Shown here one piece after another: positions 32,753-41,983 of a stretch of DNA of 64,000 bases. The notes under the pieces were generated by a model. The model had not been told where the DNA came from, did no database searches, and saw only the letters and a program-made list of their open reading frames with translations. The DNA is from Ndongobacter massiliensis (GTDB lineage: Bacteria; Bacillota; Clostridia; Tissierellales; Peptoniphilaceae), in assembly GCF_900120375.1 (NCBI RefSeq), contig NZ_LT635480.1, positions 248,001 to 312,000 of the forward strand, in the 5' to 3' direction. The translations under genes and the position numbers were made by a program. Every line of letters begins with the position of its first letter. Position 1 is the stretch's first letter.

Positions 32753-33661
32753 TTATTCTTGGGTTTCTGTGGCGAGATAGATTATACTTCCTGTTAGTGT
32801 ATATGTTTTGTTTGGGTCCGGCTTAGGTGGCGTATCTGAAACCGGGGTGTCCTGGGTATTCAGATTCTCAAACTCCTTAAGAACAGGTGCATTGGTTGCA
32901 GTGGCAGATGATTGGTTAGGATTTATCATCAGGCAAAGAGCGCCTGTTTCAAGCATGATAAGAGGACGACTATATTCCTCCTCCATGATAAATGCTGTTC
33001 CAACGATTGCAGAAGCAGGCTTAATTGGTGAAACGCATAAAGCCAACAGTGGTCCGAAGGAATTATCTGTAAGGGAGCGAATAGAAGCCGTGAAATAAAG
33101 GGTAGCGAAAGGGCCCTCAACGATCAGATAACTTTCTTGTTTGAATACTACGGCTGGATTGCTACTTGTCAGAGGAAAAATTTTTCGCTCTTTTCCTTTT
33201 CTTAGTACTGCGATCGCATCGCCCGTTGTTTTGGCATCCGCCGCATAGCCTTCTTTGGAAAGCGTTGCATCAAGTGTGAGAACAGATTTAGGAACAGCGT
33301 CAATAGCTTCTTGCACTCGATTTTGCATTTCGCTGATCTTCTGGTCGACCGTGTTCAGTTTTTCATTCATACGGCTTTTCAACTCATTGGTAGAGTTTTC
33401 GCGCTTTTTTTCATCTTCATTTCGTGAACTTTCTGCATTTTGCCGTAATGCCTCGGCATTCGTTCTTTCTGTTTCAGCATTTTTGCGGGATGTTTCAGCG
33501 GATGCTCTTTCTTTTTCCGCCTGAACACGGTTAGCTTCGCCAGATGTCGTGGTTTCAACCTGCTGATTGATGGCGGCAATCGAGTCGTGGATGGCTCCGC
33601 GCACGTCTTTGCCGTAGACGGCCGCTAAAATTTTACTGAGATAGGTTTTCACGTTGGCCAT
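32753..33661 (-). CDS. Phage tail fiber/baseplate protein with coiled-coil N-terminal region
   Basis: 302 aa from the ATG at 33661 (AAAGGAGG upstream). Residues ~30-115 are strongly helical with repeating Asn-Ala-Glu units (SAETSRKNAETERTNAEALR, EMQNRVQEAID), a trimeric coiled-coil shaft. The C-terminal ~130 residues are beta-rich and end in a Pro/Asp/Thr-rich stretch. The position between the tail protein and holin fits a receptor-binding or baseplate role. Confidence 0.75.
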   Translation of the reverse strand: MANVKTYLSKILAAVYGKDVRGAIHDSIAAINQQVETTTSGEANRVQAEKERASAETSRKNAETERTNAEALRQNAESSRNEDEKKRENSTNELKSRMNEKLNTVDQKISEMQNRVQEAIDAVPKSVLTLDATLSKEGYAADAKTTGDAIAVLRKGKERKIFPLTSSNPAVVFKQESYLIVEGPFATLYFTASIRSLTDNSFGPLLALCVSPIKPASAIVGTAFIMEEEYSRPLIMLETGALCLMINPNQSSATATNAPVLKEFENLNTQDTPVSDTPPKPDPNKTYTLTGSIIYLATETQE

Positions 33662-33869
33662 GTTCTTTTTCCTCCTTTCCACCTGTTGTGCTGATCTGCT
33701 CGCTCATAAGGGCTATGCGCTGACCTTTTTCTTCTGAGAGCAAGGCTTCTATGATGAGGTCAAGTAAAAAACCGGGAAGCTCATACTTTCCGGCAGTTTG
33801 GTTGAGTGCGTATCTCAGTTCGTTTCGCGCTTTTTCAAGGCGCAGGATGAGGGGCATCTCTTTTTCCAT
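33633..33869 (-). CDS. Small hypothetical phage protein
   Basis: 78 aa from the ATG at 33869, which overlaps the preceding stop (TGATG) after GGAGGTATG. N-terminal helix (ILRLEKARNELRYALNQTA) and ELPGFLLDLIIEALLSE. No known function; common position between tail and fiber genes. Confidence 0.6.
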   Translation of the reverse strand: MEKEMPLILRLEKARNELRYALNQTAGKYELPGFLLDLIIEALLSEEKGQRIALMSEQISTTGGKEEKEHGQRENLSQ

Positions 33870-34102
33870 CACATACCACCTCCAAAGAGCTTCACGAAGA
33901 AATCGATAATCTTTCTGAAATTACGTGCTGCCGCAATGAGCTCAGAGGCATCCTTATCTGAGATTTCTTCGTGCTTGTCGGTGCCTAAGATGATCTCGAC
34001 AGCTTTCTTCCATTCTTCGTCTTTGATCTGAAAAATCGTCTCGGACGGTTTTTCGGCTTCCTGTTCGTTGGGTTTTCCGTTGATGAGTTCATGTTCTTCC
34101 AT
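33869..34102 (-). CDS. Small hypothetical phage protein
   Basis: 77 aa, acidic, with a helical C-terminus (SELIAAARNFRKIIDFFVKL). AAGGAGGAAC precedes the start. Function not recognised. Confidence 0.6.
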   Translation of the reverse strand: MEEHELINGKPNEQEAEKPSETIFQIKDEEWKKAVEIILGTDKHEEISDKDASELIAAARNFRKIIDFFVKLFGGGM

Positions 34103-34116
34103 TTGACTGTTCCTCC

Positions 34117-36114
34117 TTAGAATCTTCCGTCGATAAGAATTCCGTTTTTGAATGTCATGTAGCAGTTGTTCGACCAGTTCGCGGCTGTGCCGTCCGAGCT
34201 CATCGAGTTGATCTTCACGAAGTTTGCGGTGCCGGAGATGCCGCCGCCTTCAAAGTTCACGTTTTTTAAAGTGTAGTTGTGCATGTCGATGTCGCAGCCG
34301 GCGTTTAAGGCTCCTCCGGTAAATCCGCTGAACGAGGATCTGGCATAAGTCCATACCATGTTGTAGTTTCCACCTGAGGCAGGCTGTGCGGCCCAGGTCA
34401 TGTAGTCTCCGGTGTTTTCGAGGTCGAAGTTCAGCCCTGCGATGGAGTTTGATTGCGCAAAGCTGTTTCCGCCAATCAGTCCCATCTCTTTGTCGTTGTA
34501 ATAGATGGAAAGGTGTCCATAGCCCACACGAACTTTGGTGTCTCCAGAGCTTGCCGTGATGGAGCCGTCGATGCTTGCGCCTTTTGCCGTCATGTAACCG
34601 TAGGTCGTGAGCTTGAAGTTCGGGGAGTCGATTGATAGCTTCTTTGCTGTGAGTGCTCCTGAGCTCATGTTCCAGCTGATGTTTCCTTGTTTGTCTTTTA
34701 AGGTTCCCGCCCGAATGAGGTCAGCGTTTAAGGTGCCGGTCGTGATGAAGTCGGCGACGATGGCGCCGTTCATGGTGATCGCCGTGCCGTAGGTGCTGTT
34801 GTAGCCCGTCTTGGAGTAGCCGAGCCCGTTTAAGTTCCAGCGCCAGACCTTCTTTGCCGTCGCCTTGTCCGCCGTGTCCATGACGAGAATCTCGTTCGGG
34901 CGGGTCACGACGTGTCCGGTCGTGGCTGCGGTGATAAGGGCTGTGGCGTTATCTTTGGCAAGGCGAAGCGTGTCGGACTGTGTGGGAAGCCGCTCAATGC
35001 GCTCGACCAGTTCTTTGTTCTCGCTGATGCTTCGCTCAGAAAGGCTTGCCTTCACTTCGGTTCCAAGCGTTACGCTCGAGGACTCTGGGCGATCGAGGGC
35101 AAGGGAAAGGCGTGTCAGCGGAAAGAACCTGTCCATGCCGTGAGGCGGCGAGATGACACGGATACGATCTCCAATCTTCATCGCTTCCATATCGGCATGC
35201 ACAAGATGCAGATCGACAGCGGTGAGCGTCAGGGTGACATCGGCAAACTGACTGTCTTTAAGATATTTTTCCGCCTTCTTCTTTAAGTTGGCAGGTACAG
35301 AGACATTTTCGAAGCTCACGGTTTTGGTGACGATACCGAAGTTTTGAATGGCGGAAACCGACTCCACGTAAGTCTTGCCGCTGTTGACGCTCTTAATGGT
35401 GGTGTATTCCTCAAGCGCAGCAATGCTTGATGTCTCAAGCCTTTTGCCAAGCGGAATCACACGGGTAGCGATGTCTTCTGCCAAAAGCGTGTCGGTGTAG
35501 TCAAGGAGATTTTCTCCGAACTCAATCACCTGTGTGTTGGTGTTATCGGATTCTGCAAGATAGTCCAGATAGCGAACCTCTCCCACATGGCGCACACGAA
35601 GAAAGCCGCCCAAGCGTTTGACGAGTTTGTCGGTGATTGCATCCAAGGTGGTCTCCCAGTTGGTGTAGCGGTAAAGCGAGTCGTTGGGGTCGGTAACGGT
35701 GACCTGCCCGACCGTGAAGCGCTTATTGTGCGCGCCGTCTTTTGCCATCTGATTGTTGTGCTTGGCAATAAGCGTCTCAAGAAAAGCGCGGGGCGAGACG
35801 TCATGAAATTCGGAAGGCTCCTGCACGGAGTCCAAAAGAAAGGCCAGTTCACCTTCGCAGGTGATGCTCTTGGTGCCGTAAAAGTCCCGCTCAACCGATA
35901 AAATGCGGCCGTAAAAGAGTGCCACACCGTCACGCTCCACACGGACGGTGGAATCCAGCGCTTTGAGCTTTTCGTAGAGCGGATTGATCTTCGGTACGCG
36001 GGCAGAAAATGTGCCGGATTTTCCAAGCGCCAGCTCCAGCACCGGATCAATAAGAACAGCCTCATCATCGCCCGGTATATAGAGCACGTGCTCATCTAAA
36101 AACACTTGGTACAT
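34117..36114 (-). CDS. Phage minor structural protein / tail-associated (Tal-like) baseplate protein
   Basis: 665 aa. The N-terminal ~370 residues match the gp18/Tal-type baseplate hub (LELALGKSGTFSARVPKINP, VERDGVALFYGRILSVERDF). The C-terminal part contains phage fiber-like beta repeats (GAIVADFITTGTLNADLIRA, GTLKDKQGNISWNM). It follows the distal tail gene with a 1-bp overlap, the usual siphovirus order Tmp-Dit-Tal. It forms the tail tip and may help open the cell wall. Confidence 0.9.
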   Translation of the reverse strand: MYQVFLDEHVLYIPGDDEAVLIDPVLELALGKSGTFSARVPKINPLYEKLKALDSTVRVERDGVALFYGRILSVERDFYGTKSITCEGELAFLLDSVQEPSEFHDVSPRAFLETLIAKHNNQMAKDGAHNKRFTVGQVTVTDPNDSLYRYTNWETTLDAITDKLVKRLGGFLRVRHVGEVRYLDYLAESDNTNTQVIEFGENLLDYTDTLLAEDIATRVIPLGKRLETSSIAALEEYTTIKSVNSGKTYVESVSAIQNFGIVTKTVSFENVSVPANLKKKAEKYLKDSQFADVTLTLTAVDLHLVHADMEAMKIGDRIRVISPPHGMDRFFPLTRLSLALDRPESSSVTLGTEVKASLSERSISENKELVERIERLPTQSDTLRLAKDNATALITAATTGHVVTRPNEILVMDTADKATAKKVWRWNLNGLGYSKTGYNSTYGTAITMNGAIVADFITTGTLNADLIRAGTLKDKQGNISWNMSSGALTAKKLSIDSPNFKLTTYGYMTAKGASIDGSITASSGDTKVRVGYGHLSIYYNDKEMGLIGGNSFAQSNSIAGLNFDLENTGDYMTWAAQPASGGNYNMVWTYARSSFSGFTGGALNAGCDIDMHNYTLKNVNFEGGGISGTANFVKINSMSSDGTAANWSNNCYMTFKNGILIDGRF

Positions 36115-36854
36115 TAAAGGCTTCCTCCTCTCACAGATACGGTGACGGTGTAAGTTCCAAAAAAGCGCAGCGTGTCGCCGGATTCAGGAATGACAAGGTC
36201 GGCGAAACGATTTGTGCCGGCATGAAGCATCCACGACGTTCTCAGCTTGATGGAGTAGACGTAGTTTTTCCTGCCTTCGGTTTCTTGGTAGTTTCTGACA
36301 TGAAACGTCGGCACCATCGGAACGTGCGATCCGGGAACAAGAAGGTCGGTATAAGAGCTTACGCTCACATCCCGATAGTCTCGGATGATGCCGCTTTCAA
36401 AGTTAAACGAGTCCCAAAGCCAATCCTCATCGCTTGCGGCAAGCTCCCATTTATACGGATCGCAGGCAATCTCCAGCTCAATTTGTCCCAAAGCGCGGGT
36501 GCGCTCAAAGTTTTTTACTTCGGCTCGGCCTTCAAAGTAGTATTCCGGCTCGGAGTCCAAGATGACCTTGACATGCTTTCCATGTATTTCGTTGAGGAAG
36601 GATCGGAGCCTTCCTGCCCAGCTTTCGATCTTTCCGATGCCGCCAAGCGTAAAGGAGAGCGTGCGTCCTTCGTATTCGCATCGTCCCGTCAGAGCCTCTG
36701 TGAGATCGAGGCGCTTGGATGATCCGGGAATCTCAACGATGAGTGTTTTAGGCTTTGGCATACCGACCACGTCGGTGTTGGATACGACAAGCCCGTAATT
36801 CTTCCACGTGTGTTTGCCGTTTAGAGTGGCTCCAAAGCCTATGTTTTGGTTCAT
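36114..36854 (-). CDS. Distal tail protein (Dit-like)
   Basis: 246 aa, starting inside the end of the tape measure gene (ATGA overlap). The pattern GATLNGKHTWKNYGL, RSFLNEIHGKHVKVILD and IELEIACDPYKWE is characteristic of the phage_tail/Dit family. It forms the hexameric ring between tube and baseplate. Confidence 0.9.
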   Translation of the reverse strand: MNQNIGFGATLNGKHTWKNYGLVVSNTDVVGMPKPKTLIVEIPGSSKRLDLTEALTGRCEYEGRTLSFTLGGIGKIESWAGRLRSFLNEIHGKHVKVILDSEPEYYFEGRAEVKNFERTRALGQIELEIACDPYKWELAASDEDWLWDSFNFESGIIRDYRDVSVSSYTDLLVPGSHVPMVPTFHVRNYQETEGRKNYVYSIKLRTSWMLHAGTNRFADLVIPESGDTLRFFGTYTVTVSVRGGSL

Positions 36855-39769
36855 TTCATCCTCCTTCCTACGTAAGCGGCACGTCTTCCCAAGGCTCCAT
36901 CCAGTTTTGGTGTGAGTGCTCCGACCAGCGCACCGGAGTCCAGTACGATGTCTTTTTCCGAATTTCCGGCGATGATGGCGAGGTACTTTTCCATGAGTGT
37001 TGTGTCCCGGGCGGCAAGCATGCCTTCGAGCTTGTCGTAGAAAGACTTGAGCGGCAAAATCGCCTCCGATCCCGCTTCGCCTCCCGCCATAAGGGCACTT
37101 CCGTTCATGCCGAAAAGCGTCGGTCTCGTCATGATGCCGCCTTCCTTGTACCAGTCAATGGAAAGGTGCGGCACTCTGGGCGGCACGATGGAAAAGCCGC
37201 CGGAGATCGAAAAATGCGGCAGCTTGATATGCGGAAGCTCGATGTGAAGGCCGGAGAAGAAGCCTTTGATCTTATCGATAATGCCTTTGATGGTGTTTTT
37301 AGCCGCTTCGATCGGTGCGGTGATAGCGGACTTGATGCCGTTCCACACGGAGGTGGCCGTGCTCTTGATTCCGTTAAAGATGTTTGTCACGGTAGACTTC
37401 ACGCCGTTAAACACATTTGAGACGGTTGACTTAATCCCACCTACCACACCGGAAATCATGTTTTTGATGCCGTTCCAGATACTGGATGCCGTGGTGCTGA
37501 TGGCCGTGAAAACCGACGAGACCGTGTTGGACACAGCACTTACGGCTCCCGTGACAACAGACTTGATTCCTTCCCAGATGCCGGTGAAAAAGGAGACGAT
37601 CCCGTTCCAGGTGTTCTCAAAGAAGGTCTTGATCGCCGTCCAAACCTCGCTCCAGTTCGTGCCAAACCAGCCTAAAACGGTGTTGGTGACACCGACCAGC
37701 GTCTCCCACGCGGCCGTAAAGATGCCCGAAATTGCTGTCCAGATACCGGAGAAGACTTCCTTGATGCCGTTCCACAGCTGACTCCAGTTGCCTGTGAAAA
37801 GCCCTGCGAAGATGTCAAAGATGCCCGTCAGGACATCGAGGGCTCCTTGTAAAATCGCGGCAATTGCTGAAAAGGCGTTCTCAAACACCGGCGCCAAAAG
37901 CTCGGTGAAACCGTTCCAAATGGCAGATACCAGCTCGCCGAAGGACTGAAAGTCAAAACCTAAGGCGTTGATGCGTTCGGTGATACCGGATGCGAAGTTT
38001 GAAAAAGCCTCCTTGATGCTGTTCCACGTGCCGATAATGGAATCCCTGAAACCTTCTGAGGTGTTCCACAGATGCACAAAAGCGGCAACCAGTGTGCCGA
38101 TGATGGCAACGACTGCCACCACGGGAGCGGAGATGCCGCCGATGGCAGCTCCTATTTTGCTCATGAGACCGGACATGCCGCCCATCTTGACCATGAAGCC
38201 GGTGACCGCTTTTCCTACACTTGAAAAGGTCGTGATAAGCGATCCGATCGATGAGGTCAGCTTACCGATCACAATCAGTGCAGGCCCCAAGGCGGCGATA
38301 AAAAGTCCGATTTTGATGATGGTGTTACGCGTTCCTTCGTCCATGCCGTTTAACTTGTCAACGAAGTTTTGAAGCCAGGTGACGAGTTTTCGGATCGTAG
38401 GCATTAAGGCATCGCCGATGGAGATGGCAAGTTCCTGCAGCTGACTTTTTAAGATGGTGAGCTGTCCGGGCAGGTTATCCTGCATGGTTTCTGCCATCTT
38501 TTCTGCCGAGCCGTCACAGTTATCAATAGCAGACGAGAGCTTTTCGATATCGGCAGGGGCCGCGTTCATGAGGGCGAGAAAGCCGCTCATGGCGTGCTTT
38601 CCGACTAATGACTCTGCCGCCTGTGCCTTTTCGGACTCAGAAAGTCCCGAGAAGGCCTCCCGGCAGTCACCTAAGATGTCAGAAAGCGAGCGCATGGAAC
38701 CGTCCGCATTGGTCGTGGCCACTGTGACCTCACCGATGGATTTTCCTGAAATGGTGAAGTCCTTGCTGAGGTTGGTCATGACGGTACGAAGGGCGGTGCC
38801 TGCCTGTGTGGATTTAATCCCGGAGTTTGCCATAAGGCCGATGGCCTCTGCGGTATCTTCAGCGCTAAAGCCCAAGGCTCCTGCAATCGGGGCGCAGTAT
38901 TTAAAGGTCTCGCCCATCATGGAGACGTTGGTGTTCGCATTGGACGACGCCGCGGCGAGGATATCGGCAAAGTGTCCGGAGTCTTTCGCGGAAAGCCCAA
39001 AGGCGGTTAAGGCATCGGTCACGATATCGGAAGTGAGGGCTAAATCTTCTCCGGATGCGGCGGCAAGGTTCATGATGCCGTCAATACCGGAGATCATGTC
39101 TTTCGATTTCCAGCCGGCCATCGCCATGTAGTTCATGGCGTTAGCCGCGTCGGTGGCGGAGAACTTCGTCTTTTCGCCCATCTCACGCGCTTTATCGCGC
39201 AGGGCCTGAAAGTCCTCCCCGGTAGCTCCGGATATTGCAGAGACCTTCGACATTGCTTCATCGAAATCACCTGCGGTCTTGACCGCCAGTGCGCCAAGTC
39301 CTCCGACGGCAAGAGAAACCGGCATGATCTTTTGCCCCGCGCCCGTGATAGCGTCACCCGCTTTGGTGAAAGCGGCTCCTGCCGCATCCATCTTGGAAAA
39401 GACTGCGTTGGTGTTGACCGCTTCCTGCTGGAGTCCTTTGAGCTTTTGTTCGGTCTCGACAATCTCACGCTGCAGGGCGTCGTATTTGTCCTGGCCGAGG
39501 TCTCCCGATTCCAGCTGTGCCTTGGCTTGTTCCTGGGCTGTCTTTAAGGTGTCGAGCTTCTCTTTGGTTGCGACAATTGCGTCCTTTAGCATCTTCTGCT
39601 TTTGCGCGAGAAGCTCGGTATTTTTCGGATCAAGCTTTAAGAGCCGATTCACATCCCGAAGGGAGGACTGTGTGGTGCGAATTGTCGATTGAACGTTCTT
39701 TAAGGCCTTGTCGAGACCTGTGGTATCTCCGCCGATTTCCACGGTGATGCCTTTGATGCGTGAGGCCAT
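36851..39769 (-). CDS. Tail tape measure protein
   Basis: 972 aa from the ATG at 39769 (AAAGGAGGACGC). N-terminal coiled-coil (NRLLKLDPKNTELLAQKQKM), TP901-type core (GDFDEAMSKVSAISGATGED, AMNYMAMAGWKSKDM), hydrophobic segments around residues 490-560, then tryptophan-rich repeats (TSVWNGIKSAIT, TSSIWNGIKNMIS, about residues 620-860). It sets tail length and aids DNA passage. The gene begins just after the frameshifted tail chaperone. Confidence 0.95.
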   Translation of the reverse strand: MASRIKGITVEIGGDTTGLDKALKNVQSTIRTTQSSLRDVNRLLKLDPKNTELLAQKQKMLKDAIVATKEKLDTLKTAQEQAKAQLESGDLGQDKYDALQREIVETEQKLKGLQQEAVNTNAVFSKMDAAGAAFTKAGDAITGAGQKIMPVSLAVGGLGALAVKTAGDFDEAMSKVSAISGATGEDFQALRDKAREMGEKTKFSATDAANAMNYMAMAGWKSKDMISGIDGIMNLAAASGEDLALTSDIVTDALTAFGLSAKDSGHFADILAAASSNANTNVSMMGETFKYCAPIAGALGFSAEDTAEAIGLMANSGIKSTQAGTALRTVMTNLSKDFTISGKSIGEVTVATTNADGSMRSLSDILGDCREAFSGLSESEKAQAAESLVGKHAMSGFLALMNAAPADIEKLSSAIDNCDGSAEKMAETMQDNLPGQLTILKSQLQELAISIGDALMPTIRKLVTWLQNFVDKLNGMDEGTRNTIIKIGLFIAALGPALIVIGKLTSSIGSLITTFSSVGKAVTGFMVKMGGMSGLMSKIGAAIGGISAPVVAVVAIIGTLVAAFVHLWNTSEGFRDSIIGTWNSIKEAFSNFASGITERINALGFDFQSFGELVSAIWNGFTELLAPVFENAFSAIAAILQGALDVLTGIFDIFAGLFTGNWSQLWNGIKEVFSGIWTAISGIFTAAWETLVGVTNTVLGWFGTNWSEVWTAIKTFFENTWNGIVSFFTGIWEGIKSVVTGAVSAVSNTVSSVFTAISTTASSIWNGIKNMISGVVGGIKSTVSNVFNGVKSTVTNIFNGIKSTATSVWNGIKSAITAPIEAAKNTIKGIIDKIKGFFSGLHIELPHIKLPHFSISGGFSIVPPRVPHLSIDWYKEGGIMTRPTLFGMNGSALMAGGEAGSEAILPLKSFYDKLEGMLAARDTTLMEKYLAIIAGNSEKDIVLDSGALVGALTPKLDGALGRRAAYVGRRMK

Positions 39770-39791
39770 GCGTCCTCCTTTCTTGAACAAT

Positions 39792-39812
39792 AAAAAAACA
39801 CCTCATCGGGTG
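39792..39812 (-). terminator. Weak hairpin with T-tract before the tape measure gene
   Basis: Minus strand CACC-CGATGA-GGTG followed by TTTTTTT. The stem is only 4-5 pairs, so it is at most an attenuator. Confidence 0.35.
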
Positions 39813-40348
39813 CTAAAAGCGGTCAAAATCTTCTTGTGTGGCAAGCCGCCTGTAACTTGCACTGTCGTTTGCTTTTTCCGTCCACATATCGAGAAGCAGC
39901 CCGATGGAAATGAGATCCATGTCCACAATGGGAATGCCGATCTGACAGGCACGAAGCATAAGAAGTGGCGTTGTCATGGGCCGCTCGCTTCTTATTTGCC
40001 TTTTTTTGGTGAGACCTCCGTCTTTAAGTTCTCACCCCAAAGGGAGAGGATTTCAGGAAGTACCTGATAGATGGAAAACATCTCAAAGCCGTCCAGCCAC
40101 TCCTCAATGGAAGACGGAACCGTGCTGTCTGCGTGAAGGGCCATGATGTAGGCGACGTTTTCAAAAATCTCTAAGTCTTCAACGGGAAAGCCGCCGTCCT
40201 TATCTTTCTTGCCCTGATAGCTTTTTTCGAGCTTGGCTAAGTCTTTAAAAATATCCCGTCCGAACTTCGCACGGTAAAGGCGCGGGATAGCAGCAGACGA
40301 GCGAAACTTTACGGGTACATCCGAAACGTCAATGGTCTTTTCAATCAT
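39813..40348 (-). CDS. Tail assembly chaperone, -1 frameshift product (gpGT-like)
   Basis: The 118-aa chaperone frame stops at 39992-39994. A heptamer A_AAA_AAA at 40007-40001 (codons CCA AAA AAA GGC) lies three codons before that stop. A -1 slip reads ...RQIRSERPMTTPLLMLRACQ, IGIPIVDMDLISIGLLLDMW, to TAG at 39815-39813, making a product of about 178 aa. This gene order (major tail protein, frameshifted chaperone pair, tape measure) is the classic lambda G/GT arrangement. The downstream part alone could also start at the ATG at 39977 (54 aa). Confidence 0.85.
39992..40348 (-). CDS. Tail assembly chaperone (gpG-like), unshifted product
   Basis: 118 aa (MIEKTIDVSDVPVKFRSSAA, IPRLYRAKFGRDIFKDL, FEMFSIYQVLPEILSLWG). 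Fits the phage tail assembly chaperone family preceding the tape measure gene. Good AGGAGGAAAA site. Ends in SPKKGK at the slippery run. Confidence 0.88.
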   Translation of the reverse strand: MIEKTIDVSDVPVKFRSSAAIPRLYRAKFGRDIFKDLAKLEKSYQGKKDKDGGFPVEDLEIFENVAYIMALHADSTVPSSIEEWLDGFEMFSIYQVLPEILSLWGENLKTEVSPKKGK

Positions 40349-40350
40349 GG

Positions 40351-40950
40351 TTATTTTCCTCCTGCTGGTGTGCCTGCCTGCGGCACGTAGACCGCCTTAT
40401 ACCAATTTGCATAGGTTGCGGCATCGGTGGAATCTCCGGTCTTGGCTTTGACAAGGCCGTCCGATCTTGGATCTGCGGTAAGAGACAGGGTTTCCGTTCC
40501 CGGCTCAATGGTGTCTTCTTTGGTTTCCGACTCGATGGAAGGACGAGAGGCCGTGCAGTTATATAAGGCATGGCGGATCGCTTTGATGTCGCCGTCAAAC
40601 TCAAAAAGCAAAGCGAACTTCACAGACTCTGCTGTGTTGGAGTTTTCCACGAGCACCCCTTTGGCATCGAGGGTCTCCTGCAAAATCTCGGTGCGAAACC
40701 ACTCAGGGATGAGAGCAATCTCGAGATCCCCGGAGTAGCCGTTGTTGGTGACGGTTCTAAAGTAGACAATGCCGTCGGCATAAAAGGGAGAAGATTCGCC
40801 TTCCGCGTCTAGCGACAGCGAAACCGCGCCAGGGATGGGTTTTGGTGTTTCGTACGTAAAGGTGGATACGCCGTTCGAGACGGTTTCTGCCATCTTGGCG
40901 GCATAGACGTTTTTAATGTTGTATTTGACTTTGTTGTTTTTATTTTCCAT
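40351..40950 (-). CDS. Major tail protein (phi13 family)
   Basis: 199 aa. N-terminal VKYNIKNVYAAKM, PIPGAVSLSLDAEGESSPFY and IALIPEWFRTEILQE match the phi13/TP901-type major tail tube protein. It polymerises to form the tail tube. It sits two bases upstream of the chaperone gene. Confidence 0.93.
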   Translation of the reverse strand: MENKNNKVKYNIKNVYAAKMAETVSNGVSTFTYETPKPIPGAVSLSLDAEGESSPFYADGIVYFRTVTNNGYSGDLEIALIPEWFRTEILQETLDAKGVLVENSNTAESVKFALLFEFDGDIKAIRHALYNCTASRPSIESETKEDTIEPGTETLSLTADPRSDGLVKAKTGDSTDAATYANWYKAVYVPQAGTPAGGK

Positions 40951-40956
40951 GTTTCA

Positions 40957-41274
40957 TCATCCTTTCAGCTCAAATGAATAGGAAACTTCGTAGAGGTCTT
41001 CTGCGTTGATATAGACTTCGGCCTTGTCGAAAAACTGATCGTGGCGGATAAGAAGGTCTTCGATTCTTTTTTCGAGCGCACGGTCTTTTTTGTCGGTGTA
41101 AAGCTCCAGATAAAAGCGGTTCACGGGAAAATACACCTGACCGTCTGCCGCAAAGTTATGCGACTCCGGCGTTACATAGCAGATAAAGGGCGGATCAGGT
41201 GCCTGACCTTCTTCGAAGTGGTCGTAGGCAAAGGGAAGTCCGACCTCTGTCAACATTTCTATGATTTCATCCAT
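40957..41274 (-). CDS. Tail completion/terminator-like protein
   Basis: 105 aa (AYDHFEEGQAPDPPFICYVT, RFYLELYTDKKDRALEKRIE). Position between the gp10-like gene and the major tail protein is that of the tail terminator. It overlaps the upstream gene by 8 bp. Confidence 0.78.
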   Translation of the reverse strand: MDEIIEMLTEVGLPFAYDHFEEGQAPDPPFICYVTPESHNFAADGQVYFPVNRFYLELYTDKKDRALEKRIEDLLIRHDQFFDKAEVYINAEDLYEVSYSFELKG

Positions 41275-41650
41275 CTTTGATCATCCTTTCGATCTCTTTC
41301 ATAAGCTGCTCTTCACCGATTGTCTCGGCAGGCGCGATATGAGGAATTGCCCTCGTCCTGCCGCCATTCCTTTTGGCGTGGCCGTGTTCTAAGAGGTGTG
41401 CCAGCTGGTAGCGGTTACGAGAGTAGACCGTCACCTGCAGGGCATGGGAGGACTCGGAGGTTTTCTTTTGCGTCCAGCTTTTTTGATAGTCGCCGTGCTT
41501 CTTTGGCGCATGCGCCTTGATTTCTTTTTTGGTGGTCGTTGCCGCTTTGGTGACGGCTTGCTTCATGCCTTCCGTTGTCGTTTTGGCATAGGCGTTGAGT
41601 TCTTCCATCACGGCATCAGCAAGGCCGGAGATTTTGACTTTTCGGCTCAT
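41267..41650 (-). CDS. HK97 gp10-like minor head/tail joining protein
   Basis: 127 aa with helical N-terminus (AVMEELNAYAKTTTEGMKQA) and the gp10 signature (HAPKKHGDYQKSWTQKK, HLLEHGHAKRNGGRT, PHIAPAE). Start overlaps the previous stop (TGATG). Confidence 0.9.
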   Translation of the reverse strand: MSRKVKISGLADAVMEELNAYAKTTTEGMKQAVTKAATTTKKEIKAHAPKKHGDYQKSWTQKKTSESSHALQVTVYSRNRYQLAHLLEHGHAKRNGGRTRAIPHIAPAETIGEEQLMKEIERMIKDG

Positions 41651-41982
41651 CAGGTTCTCTCCTTTACGCAGAAAAACTTGATCGCTCGCTTCCTGAAAGA
41701 CAGGTGGTCAATTTTTTCGATGTCGTAGGCGCAGCCCTGAAAGACGATGCGAAAGTCTGTCGTGCTCATCGCTGCCGTTTTCGTACACCACCTGACCGTC
41801 ACCGCCATGTCCGCCTTCTCCACTTCAGAGGCTGCGATAAAGACTTCGCGACCGCCTTCTCCTGAGATGGTGGCGGCACAGGTGTAGTCGTCTTTCCACG
41901 TTTCGATTTGGTTTCCGATGGCATCACTTTCCACGGTTCTTTTTTGGAAGGTGACGGTGACATTGAGAAGAGCGATATCCAT
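41650..41982 (-). CDS. Phage head closure protein
   Basis: 110 aa, beta-rich (VTFQKRTVESDAIGNQIETW, YDIEKIDHLSFRKRAIKFFC), of the head-tail adaptor/closure family. Expected between the connector and gp10-like genes, as here. Confidence 0.85.
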   Translation of the reverse strand: MDIALLNVTVTFQKRTVESDAIGNQIETWKDDYTCAATISGEGGREVFIAASEVEKADMAVTVRWCTKTAAMSTTDFRIVFQGCAYDIEKIDHLSFRKRAIKFFCVKERT

Positions 41983-41983
41983 A

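Noticed and set aside
38454-39131. Long plus-strand open frame (225 codons) within the prophage
   Set aside because: It is antisense to the tape measure gene; GC-rich repetitive coding DNA often leaves the opposite strand open. No ribosome binding site or family features.
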